Position numbers and translations under genes: made by a program
In this document: positions 22,801 through 35,300 of the stretch, in pieces
Layout: the number at the start of each line of letters is the position of its first letter
Position numbering within the stretch: the first letter of the stretch is position 1
Notes under the pieces: model-generated
What the model was told of the DNA's origin: nothing
What the model saw: only the letters and a program-made list of their open reading frames with translations
The model's database searches: none
Origin: Pararge aegeria
Lineage: Eukaryota; Arthropoda; Insecta; Lepidoptera; Nymphalidae
Direction of reading: 5' to 3'
Length of the DNA: 64,000 bases
NCBI RefSeq assembly: GCF_905163445.1
Contig: NC_053197.1
Coordinates: 12,400,001 to 12,464,000, forward strand

Positions 22801-25800
22801 GGTACTGATCTGCAGTAAAACATGTTTACCACTAGACCGACGATGAAGTGAGTCTTTGACACTGTAACTGTGCCACGACATCAAAACATTTTGAAATCAA
22901 TTTTAAACCGCGTCCACTTTGATGTCCCTAACGCTCCCCCTCAACATTTTATTGTTTTTCCACAATTTTTTGTAATATGTGGTAATGGTCGCTCCACACG
23001 TGTCGACAACGGTTATTACGAGTTTAAAATAGCCCCTAACATCTGGGCAAAGACGGTCGCGGACCAATTTTGAAGATCACATTTTAGTGTCTCTTATGAA
23101 ACATTTTTGTTGCAGCGCTATGATTTGTTTCCAGAGAAATTAGACTTTTTAATATTGTTATTTAAAGATTTTTTAATTCGTAGGATATTAAAATATATAT
23201 ATATATATATTGTTCTCCTCACCTCACTACTTAAGATAATGGTCCATAGCTGAGCACTGTCCTTTTGTGTTATAGGCAAAGAATATAGAGCTTAAAACTT
23301 GACCTTTATTAACGATAACGTTAATTAATTCAATGTTATCTTTAGCGTTGTATAGGCATTCTTACACTTCACCTACTTCTACTAAAATGGTGCCTACAAA
23401 AAATACGCTAAATTCTATAGAATTAAATTAATTGATAAACAAATAAATTTTTTTGTTTACAAAAATAAAGGCAGGTAATACTTTTTTTTCAATGCCTGAG
23501 CGTGATTTTATACAGCTTAATTTTCTTAAATTTCATTACTTTAGTAAGTTAGTTCAATTTTAATGCTGCTATTTTGCTTATTTTTTATTATGGCAACGTC
23601 AAGATTTTCCGGATAATTTTATTTTGATAATAATCATGGTAAGTTTACATCATTTAGTGCTTAATTGCCAATACACACACACACACATGCCAATATTTGA
23701 CTACTACGCCATTTATGTTGAGATTTATTATGGTTCAGCTAATAATAATACCAAAATACGCTCTAAATTCTATAACAAACCAACAAATCTTTTTGTTTAT
23801 AAAAGTAAAGGCAGGTAATACTCGTTTTCATAATGCCTGAGCGATATTATAGGTATATATACCTACTGCTTAATCCTCTTAAAAAGGTTATTACTCGCGA
23901 TTTTAGTACCTACTGCTATTTTCTCTATTTTTACTACATAGCATTCGTTAGATATTAAGTAAAATTTCAATACAAACCGATATTAATAAAACGCCCCACT
24001 AAAGGCGGAACTGATTCGAGCGGGGGAGGAAGCAATTTGCGAGGTAACGTGATAGTTTACAAAAATCAGGGTTTTATAGTGCCTTTCGACGCCTGGGTGC
24101 GGTGGTCGTCACGCCGTCATATTGCCAGTTTATTACCTAATTGCTTGCAAATCAGGACATGATTTGTACACTATACGTACGTAGCACTGCCCAACACATA
24201 TTGTAACTACTACTTGTACACATATCTGTATAAGTAGGTACATCTTCTTCAGCATTTTTCGACCACATATGTGTAGCTCTCTTTCAACATCTTCCACTAC
24301 TCTGACATTGAGCTGTGAGGATCCAATTAGAACCGGCTATCTTCTTCCCATCGTCCTTCCAGTGCATTTGTGGTTGTCCTTCAAGGGGCTTTTCTCCCCA
24401 TGGCTTCCATTCGAGGAGACGTTTGCAGCAAGAGTGCTCCTTCCGGCCACGTCCCACGTCCATTTAAGATGCGCTACTGGTATGTATAACTTAGAAACGC
24501 TCGGTTTTTAGTTCCTTTTTTAAATGTTCCACGCTAAAACATACAATATTTAACCATCTTTTTATCAACTATATTTGAAAATACCCTGTTATTATTAAAT
24601 ACAGGATGTTATAGACTCATCATTTACTGTGGGTTTGCAACATTGTTGCCTACAAATAATATCGATACAATTAAGAAACCTTTACACTTGGAGGGCAAAC
24701 ATATCAAATAGTTCTTAAATTTGTAATGTTTTTTTTTTACTAAAATTTTAAGGTATATGCAAATTTATAATGATATATTTTTAAGAGATAATAGGTTATT
24801 TATTTAATAAGGGATTTCGACAATGATAAAATGAATACATCAACATCTTAACATCTTTACTTGCATCATATGTGTGCTGCAATTAGTTACTTACCAGTCG
24901 TGAATTCTAAGATAAATTAAAATGAAAATTGATTAGTTCACAAATCGCGTATAGGGCTTTCCGTTAAGTATTAAATCTGTGTCTATAATGAATTATGTTA
25001 TGATAGTACTTAGGTACCTAAATTGAATGTGTTTTCGTGAGCCATTCTATGTACATTCTTGGTCATTTAAATTGGACACCTTTGTTACATATATTTTCTT
25101 TTCACGGCAAAACACTTGTGTATTCAAGATACGCTCCTTCACATCGGTCATCTTATTATTTTAGCTGTTAATATGACCTGGAGGACATTCAGTATATGTG
25201 CGTCATGGTTCGAATATTATTATGCCATTGTAGCCTTTGCAGTATTAAAAAATAAGTGTTAAAGTCGTTTAAAAATACGCGACAATGTTGACATATCGAT
25301 TCGTTTTACATAACAACGTAATGAGAAAATTTTCAGTATAATCGATTTTATGAAGGCAATTGCAAAATATTGGTATTTTTAAAGATTCGTAACTCTTTTA
25401 GTTTTATAGTATTATCATCATTTCATTACATTTTATATTTTAAATTATATCAATCTAATAAAAATAATTTCATTGAAAACCATACATGATTAATAGAGTT
25501 AGGTTCTTGGTCATTATCACTACCATCTGTTATTAATCAGCCCATTCCAAAGAGCCAGAGTTCGTAAGCCACCTTGAACCGTCGTGGTGGGTCTAAGCTT
25601 GAACAAGAGAGAATTAGCAGTAGGGCAATATAATTCAATGATTATGATGATAAATAACCAAACATAATCTTTTAAAAATACTATAGAATTAATTATTCAA
25701 ACTCTCATCCAAAACTTAAATCAAACCGGCTACGTAAGAAAATAAAACAGTGTTTAATTTTTTTCAATTTTGCGATCGAAATCACGTCCATCTGCTAGTG

Positions 25801-26313
25801 AAATAATATAACGCCATCAGGACAATAAAAAAATATCGCACATAAACAAAACGAACGGTTCACGAAAATTGCGTTCCGTTTCGAGAATTTTTATTTTTCA
25901 TACCGCAACATGTCCCCAGTTATGGGTCACAATTTGCGCCATTCGGGTTATAAGAGGGGTGTCATACGTCCGGTTTTCATCTGGAATATCCGGATTTTGT
26001 GGCCACAGATATACCCCGTGGGATGTCTCGAATGAGTGGGCATACGGTGGTATAGAAATGTCTGTGGTTGTTGTAGACACTGACATAATATTACTTACTC
26101 AAATATGATTTTTTGGCATGTTTCCGCACCTATACTAATATTATATTATATAATATCTTGTACTCAATAGCTGCATCGTCTAATGAAAATTTAGAACAGA
26201 GCTTGCATTCTGGAGACGGACATAAGATATTACTTTCAGTCCAAGAAAAAAAACGAGATTTTTAAAACATCAAAACTAAGATCGACGAAGCACGACTTCG
26301 TAGCTACAGCTAG

Positions 26314-26354
<41 letters not shown>

Positions 26355-29300
26355 AGAATAATAATATATATTTTACGTAGGTAACATACAAAACCAGGTA
26401 TGTCACATAACATTTCATGGGCACGTCAAGATTTTCCGGACCTTTATAATTTGTTTCGGACGTAAAGTGTTTGAATAATCATGGTCAGTTTAAATTTGTT
26501 GCAAATGATTTTTGCCTATCTTTGACTACTAAGCCATTTAGATACAAAAACTAAAGTTTCTGTAAGTTATTCATCTAGAAATGTATAATAAAGATTTTTA
26601 CCTTGCTAAATCCGTCGGTAACGTCACTTTTGTGCAGGCCCTTCCGCAATATTTGTGGTTATTACCGCTTACACCCTTTTATACCTAAGATTTTTTATCT
26701 AGATACTCATTTTCCAATAGTATGACATCAAGTTAGTGTAATACACCTTTTTTTTATTAGGGTGGGGAAATCTCCTGGTGACACCCAACTTCCTAGGGTA
26801 GTGCTTGTGTTATGCAGGATTCTTAGCCACTATTACCACCTCGGTGGCCACCTTCGGCACTTATTTGGAAGCTCTGGGATTACCTAACAACCAGTGCCTC
26901 CAGAAGGCTCAATAGTGTAATACCTAGTGTAATACCAATTGCGAAGATTGCAGTAATAAATAAGCCTACACGTTCACAACGGCGTTATTTTCCCCGTACA
27001 CCCGAGATTTGCGCCAAGTGTCCGGGTTGTTAGAGGAAAACAGTGTGGCGGCCCTAGTTACGAGTGGGGGGTGGGGGGCGGAAAGGGAAGGCGGTCATTC
27101 AGCGCAGCGGCGCGACGGACATCCGCCGCATAACAACTCGATCTAGCCTCACGCTTATAAATATCGCGTAGCGGACGAAATAGGGCGGCCTTTTTTAAAA
27201 TTGACATTTAAATTAGGCAGAAAGAGTTAGCTTCTTTTATTTTGCTAGTAAAGTGAGCTTATTACCATCGCTTAAAATAGTTAGATTTTTTGTTCCACTA
27301 CAATTGGCCTTTGACTTTAATCTCACCGATGGTAATTGATGATGCCGTCTAAGATGGTAATGGTTTAACCTGTTAGAGGTATGGCAGTCATATAACCAAA
27401 CCCCTAATCGATTTCTACGCCGCTAAATCGCTTGGTGGCATGTCTTCGCGGCAGTGGCGTGCATAGAGGGTATGCATAGGGTATGCAGATGATATAAAGT
27501 GTAGAAAATCTCCAGTACGAGTTATAAATACTTAATTAATTTTATAACTCTTTTTTTTATAAGGCTTTTTATAACTCTTACAATGCTTATCCTTAAGTTT
27601 TTTATAACTCTTACTGGGAATTTTCTTCATTTTATATCATCTGCATACCCTGTGCATACCCTCTATGCACGCCACTGCTTCGCGGGTAGGGCACTAATTA
27701 GCCACAGCTTCCAAAAGACCAGACCAGAGACCAGAATTCCTCAATTGCCCCTGCCAGAGACCTCGAAACCGCTCTCCACTGCACTAGAACTTACGCCATA
27801 GTAACTGTGCATTTGTGAGGATAAAAAAACTACCTCTAATTCTTACTAACTGTGTACGCGAAACTAAACGCAGTTTATAGTGACAGCGCTGTGAATTTGA
27901 CATTTGTGTTTTAGCGTCATTGTACGTCAATGTCAATTCTAGGCAATTTTAGGAGGGAAAAAGGACGTTGCGATTAATTTTCAACGCATTTATAAATTTC
28001 AAGGAGCTATAAACGTGAACCTTCTTTAACATTAAAAATTTAGTTTTGCTGCACCTGTCTAAACGTTAACGCAAGTACATTAACTTCTTCCTTTTAGCAA
28101 AAAATCACCGCTATCTGTTGTTCTGTTGTGTATTAGTCGAAAATATATTTAATGTAAACTAATTAGAAGTCTTAAAATAGAGCGGTCCTCTTGCAAGGCA
28201 AATTATATAATATAATGAAATGTAAATAATGATGTTGGAAAAGAGCAACTGCTGAGTTCCTTGCCGGCTTCTTCTCTGTAGAATCTGCCTTCAGTACCGG
28301 TGGTACAGTCACTACAAACAGACAGATTTTAAGTTTCAAAAGTGCTTATATTGGGCCTACTTGAAATAAATTAATTTTGATATATGAATTATGAATGTAA
28401 GATGGACATACGAGATATTATTATCCCACCGAAATGTTTAAATGGAAACTTAACAACCAACTTTAAACTATAAAGAAATGAAATCCGGTAAAGAATAGCA
28501 TGTATGTGAAAATAAAGTCGTAAAATTGAAAGCAAGTTCTTGAAAAATGTGAATACACTTGGTATGAAACATTCGGGCGGAAGTCGCCGGCGCTGCTTCC
28601 TGCGACAGTTGTTAGCACCGCTGCGCCTCTTGCGGACACCACGACATCTATAAAGTTTATATATGTATATTCACATCTCACTACTGAGAAGTACTGTCTG
28701 AAACAAAGCAAATAGTGTTTTGAAGAGAAAACTTCTTTAGACATGTTAAGCGATTTTTAATAGGGGAAAAACTTATGGGTCCGCGTCACTGCTGACCTCG
28801 ACATGCTCGTGTTCGTACGAATATATGCACTCACACCTTGGGTATACTCGATAATATCATAATAGACGTGTTTGAATTTTTGGACGGATAAAACTTGTGA
28901 TTTCGCGATACCTGATTTAATTCTTTTTTATTCCACTAAATTTAGTTTTCCTCCTGTCAACAGTCCTTATGAATGCCTGGGACATTTTGTTTATTTTGTT
29001 ACAAGTTGGCATATGACAGCAATCTTACCTTATGATAAGCGATGATGCAGTCTAAGCTGGAAGCGGCAGGTTAAGGGTACGGCAGATATATATACCCTTA
29101 TATATACCCTTATATATACCCTTTCCTTTTATCGGCTTCTACGCGACATTGTGTCGGAAGGTTCGGCGGCACGGTTTTGGGTGGTAACTTGCCACGGCCG
29201 AAATTTATTGCTAACTCAAATTAGGAGGTTTAATAAATAGGTTTTAAGCTAAACCAGTTTCCAAAATACTGACTGGCATCCCTCAGTGGATCTAGACGAT

Positions 29301-32300
29301 CAATACATAAAGTTTTCTCGTCTACCTAGATGACGGATGTATAATATTGAAGGTTTCCCGAAGGTTGCGAGCCTATTACTAAACCTCCACTGTCCCTATG
29401 TCCACCTGTCCGTCTTAATACTTCCATCTCGCAGATAGCCCGCTTTTATTTGTATTTTTGGGTTATAGTACCTACCTAGAGCCATTACGCTAAGCGACAT
29501 TTCTATATCGTTATAATCGCCAAACGCCGGAAAAGCTTCAGCAGGTTTTCAAAAAAGGAACTGGTTAGAGATGGAGGCAGCCAGAAGTTTAACAACCGTT
29601 TCGATTTCAAAAGGCAATCGCTGATTGTGGGCATTGTGGGCGAATCAGTGGGGGGTGAAATTTTTAAACGCCACCCGTCTGGACCACCCCCTCGTTTGGG
29701 GAGGTTAACCCCGGACAGTACGTTAACTGTTGTATTTCGTTTTACTCGTGCGAATTTTGCCGAAGTAATTTCAGGCAAATGATGCTTAACATCTACGCCT
29801 CAGGTTGACTGGCATGGTGGCACTTTGCTGGACGCATTTAAAAAAAATGTTTCATACATGCTGAGTAGGTGACCCGTTGACCACAACGAAGCAACATACG
29901 CCTAAATTATTATTTTTTTTTCTTTTTCTCTGTCCTCTTGTAAATAAATATTTTTATTATTATTATTATTATTTTACACTGACAATGGACCGTGCTAGGT
30001 TTTAGATTACCACAAGTAAGCGTGTAAGATATTATACTAAGCCTAACCACACATGAAACCTCAGCGATGCCACAGAGCGATCAAATCGGATCACCCACAC
30101 GTTATTGTTTAATTATCACTATTATCGCACTGCGACAAGATCTTGTCGTGTAATGAAATTACGCGGTATCTAAACACGAAGCCGGTGTACGGTTCGAATA
30201 AAAATTATTGAAGGTAATTATTATTTAAATAATTTTTAACTTAAAATTTGATATCAAGCAATGTATATGATACTGACAACTAACCTAATATACTTTTATA
30301 AAATTTAAAATAAAATCATAATATTTAATTTTTTATTTTTATTTTTAAGAATAACTTTATGAATGAAATAATCGTATTACGATAAATAGTTCGTATCGTA
30401 GTGACTCGCTTAAGTTGAACAAATAAATCAAATTGATTACTACGAGTACTTACAGTTTGGCATTACTTACGGGTAGTATTTCCCCTTTAGACGGTATATA
30501 CTAATTCTTTTCTCTAGTAACTTACCCGTCTATACCCGGCTACCCCGATAATCCTTTTCAAAAGATATTATTAATAATCTATTATTTTTAGTACTCAAAT
30601 ATTTACATATTTTTTATAAAGTTAATAGTTTAAGAAAATTGAGAACTGATTAACCAGACAAGTCAACAAGTCTTGAGGCTGCCAAGAAACTACTTTGTAT
30701 GCGAAAAAAAATAAAAAAAATATATCTCATCGTTTTACTATTATTGAAATATACTAAATTTTCGTTTGATAAACTTCAATAAGCAAATAAATATACAATA
30801 TATAATATATTATATAAATATTTAATATACTTTAACAATAATTTAAATATGATAATTTAGAAAATAAAGACAAAATGACATCACATACAATACTTTTACT
30901 TCTATAAGCTCATGCTACTCTATTTCATTTAGTATTTTCGAAAAATGATATACTATTTGCTATTTTCGTTATTCTGTATAAAAAAGCTTTTGTTGCTGAC
31001 GGTACTGTTTAGCTACCGAATTCTCTTTCGATTCCATAATGACTGATTATTGTATGTATGACAGTGACGGATTATGTACCGTAAGCAAATAAGTTAACGG
31101 GCCAATCGATTTTTCATCATGCGTAGCCAAACCTATAAGTAAGGATTATCCCACTTTTTCTTATGTTACATTTAAATTAATAATTTTATGAAGGCCATTT
31201 GTATAAGGAATTATGGACAATATTATTTCTTTTGGTACTTTACCGGCTACTAATCAAGAAACAAAAAAGTGTCTTTGAGTGAAATCAGTATTCTCTGAAA
31301 AAGGTACATTTTTGTAACTCGCTTTTTAATCTACCTTGCCTATACCTGCTTAGGTATGTTTATTTGTTAATGTTTGTCAATATTATAGATTAAATATTGA
31401 ATATAACTTAAAATATTACAGATTAAAAAATAGAATAAAACTTCAAAAATATTCGTTTATTTATTAGATTCGTAAGTAAAATAAGATATTTCGTAATTTT
31501 TATTCTAAAGCTAACACTCTGATTACTTTTCTGACTAGCAATAAGTTTCCAACTGAGGGTGATCTTGTTTGGCACGGAAACCTCTTGGTCACTATCATCA
31601 TACTATATATATACTCTATTTTTGAAGGAATTAAAAAAAACTCTTTACTTTGTTGAACTAATTGCTTAGTTTTCTCTTTAACAGTCCATTATCTATCTCG
31701 GAAAGTATTCATTGGATGCTCATAAAATTAAAATAAACATAAGAATGTAAAACTTTTCATACAGAAACTTGAAGGAGATATTGAATAACATCGCCTCAAA
31801 AACCTTTAGTTTTTGAAGTCGGTTGAAAGAAGATTTCTACTTATGGAAGTGTGTGATGACCAAGACGAATACAATGAACAATGCCTGGACAAAAAGGTCA
31901 AAATATATTGATATCGTGATATGCATTTATACAGCATGATCCGTTTACAGTTCACAGTTAATGTGTGAAAAGATGTAAAATTTCACGTCACAAGCATTTC
32001 TGCCTTTTTTGTGTTAACTGTTTAGATCAAAATAAATAACTATTTAAAGTTTTTACAGTTTTAAAACATAGAAACTCGCCCATACGACACTAAGCGTGAA
32101 ACTTTTGTTGCTTAATTTTGATACAACACACAGCACATTTAAAACCAAACTGTTAACCAGCAATTCTAAATCAAAAATATTTGATGTATCAAATTCCACA
32201 ATTAAACTTTTGGGCTATAAATAGTGAGTTGCGAAGCTCAAGTTGGGCATGTACACAATTTGGAGAACTAATGGATGTTGTAAAAAGGCGAACTCCTTCT

Positions 32301-35300
32301 GGGTCAACTAGAATCAAAGGGCCACATGGAGTAGCTTCTCAAAAACTGCACTAGACGGCGGAGTTTTAAAATGCCTCATTTCTTCTTTCTTAATAGGGAA
32401 TAATGGTAATAAGATTTCTGTTTGATTAAATATAATATATTTTTAAAAAAACCTCTGTCTAGCAGTCAGCATCCATTGGTTAACATAATGACGATGATGA
32501 TTTATTTTTAATAAAGTTCTCAAATTTGGAGCATGCTATATATTCGATCCGGTCGGTCACAGCACAATCTGACCGTTACATTTCAATAATCGTCTTAACA
32601 TTCGAGATCGCTTATCGTGCCGCGCCCACCATAGCTAGTGATGATCCCTCTATCGATAACAATTTGGGTTTAAAATATTAAAGCTTCGTGCTTGAATTTC
32701 AATCAGCTTATTATCGATTTAATATTTCTTTATCATCCTTACAGATATCTAATAAATGTTGCCGGTCTAAAACTTTCATTATAAAATGGACATTTACGAT
32801 CAAATTTACAAGCGCAGGTATTATTGACTTTTTTAACAGTGTGGTTCTGTTACGTATGTTTTGTACATTTGAACATAGGAGTAGTTTTCAAGATTCTCCA
32901 AATAACTAACATTTTGGATAAAAAATGTAGTTATTTGTTCAGTAATGAAAGTCACTTTATATTTAAATGTATCTTGTATGTGATGTTTCGAATAACTATA
33001 TTATTACAGTATACCTACCAACAATTATAAATTTAGTGTCCCTAACAGTAACTGCTAGAAACTATTTATCAATTAATAAATAAACACAATATCATAAATA
33101 ACCTCCTACCGATACAAAAATAGCACGCAAACGGGTCAAATTACAGTTGAGAAATCAGTGATATAAAAATAAAAGATTTAATAAATTTAAGAACCTCCGC
33201 CTCTTTTGAAAGTCGATTAAAAGCCAATAATAATTGATACAGCGGTATCGATTTATGACAATAATCTGATTAATTTAAGCTCCCATCACTATAAGCTCGT
33301 TGAGACACAATACAATGTGTCTATAATAAAATTTGCGTCGGCCTCACAATGAGCAATCAAATTACTGTCGAATCTCGGGAGGCGCAGCCCCGCTACGCGT
33401 CTTGACCACCGATACTTCTACTAATAAACATTATGTTAGTAGATTTATTAGCAGTATGCTTACTGATACTTTTGTTTGCAAAATATTTCGACGGAAATTT
33501 CACAAAAAAAACTTAAAATTCATCAAAATGTTATCCTAAATCTTTTAACACGGTTCAATCCACGCTTAAAGTCTAATAATTCAATAGGTCTAATCTATAT
33601 TTTAGTGTTTTAGTGGGTAGGAAGTCGGTTATTTTATTTTTCTATTAAGAGAGAGGCACCAATCTCATAATAGCAAAATAGCCGACTTCTAAAAAAAAAA
33701 AAAAAAAGGTCTACTCTATAAGCTAAATAGTTCGATGATCATAACTCGCACTGTATTCTGCAACAAACCATTTTATTGCATGCATAAATTTGTTTACATT
33801 ATTATTGCGATATTTGTGATAAATAACCTCTTTAGCGCAATGGTGATCAGGATTCTTAAGGATGATTCTTTACGATGTATGAGATAAATAAAACAGCTAT
33901 TTAAAATTTGGATCCCAGTTTACTGGTTTTATTTAACTTACAGAAAAAAAATTAGGGCAAACAAAAATTCTTTGCATGCCTATGGCAATATCTTGTAGGT
34001 GATAAAAGTCAACATCGTCCGTTAAAACAATAGTAAATACTGTATGCGACACGTCGTTTATCAAAAGGCTTTCATTTTTCTCCCGGCGCGATAGTGTTAC
34101 ATATAGATTTCAATATCAACATTCTTAACCCAGGCGTGTGTACGTGATTCCGGCACGCGTATATTTCATAAGATTTTAGAGGTGCATGAATCACCCGGGA
34201 CACGGAGGGGCTATCAGTCACGGCTGCCGACGCACCGAGCCCATGGACCTCCTGCTTAACATGCGTACCACGTGCGCACCCTGGGCCTACACCACGATAT
34301 GTGAGAGCTATTACTAGACACTTTGCCCGCGTTAATATTCCTCTATATCTTTCATCGGAAACCGTTTCCATCTTCCGTATCTACGAGTATTACTTTAGCT
34401 AACACGTTTTTTCCTTGTTGCAGAACCGAGTAATTACGTCTGCTCGACGTGCAAGGCACGCGTGCATTCCGCCTGGCGACTGGTTCAGCACGTGCAGCAC
34501 GTTCATGGTGTGAAGATTTACGTAGAGAGCATGCCACAGCAGATGCCGAATAAACAAAACCATTCATCATCGAGCACCTCCTCATCAAGCTCTGGTTGCT
34601 CGTCTACTGGTCCACCTCTGCCGCCTCCTTCATTACGCCATCACCCACTGTTACCCCCACCGGATATGCATTCGCCGTTCGGAGTCGGTGGCCTACTGCG
34701 GATGCCACTACCGGGTAGTTTACCACCACTTGCTCATCCATCGGTACCGCCAACGCCTCTATTTGCACGACCGAACCATCACGATCATAGATTTCGAATG
34801 GAACAGCTAGTTTCGGAACAGTTTCGTCATCACGGGCTCAATTTAGCTGCAGCAGCTGCTGCTGTTGCGGCAAATTCTCTTCCCCCACATCAAGCATTTC
34901 CTTCCCCAGCGGATAGACCACCCGTAGTTCCAACTTCTCTCACGGGTCGGGAAAGACAACCTCCCGTATCTCAACCCCTTTCATTAGAACCCCAGCTGGA
35001 TTTTTACTCGCAGCGCTTGCGGCAACTGGCCGGTACGACCAGTCCAGGGGCGGCCACAGGCAATTCGAGCTCTCCTAGCCCCAGGAAGCATTCGCCGCCG
35101 TTCGCTTCCCCGTCGCCCTCCCGAGTCGGACAGACTCCACCGGCGGGCGCCGGACCCGGAACGGTGGACACCCCTCGAGAAGCCACTAAGCCTCACAGTT
35201 CGATATCACCCGAACGACGTAGTGAACCTCAGACTGCTGATGCACCACCTCCAGAACGGCCTTTGTCGACACCACCTGCCAAAAGAAATAATGAGGAAGC

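Larger units (their letters stand above)
17849..34423 (+). other. Large BCL11 intron (about 16.6 kb)
   Basis: It begins GTGAGT and ends TTGTTGCAG, and both flanking exons are phase 1. Inside are an (AAAT)n run near 18090, repeat families C, D, E and G, a SINE at 22783, TA and ATT microsatellites, a hAT MITE at 27452 and a CpG-dense block near 27.0 kb. No additional BCL11 exon is recognisable. Large introns in developmental regulators commonly hold enhancers; none can be proved here. Confidence 0.8.

Noticed and set aside
29503..29778. 91-codon minus-strand open frame as a gene
   Set aside because: No recognisable domain, splice context or start context; the frame looks fortuitous in a locally G+C-richer segment.
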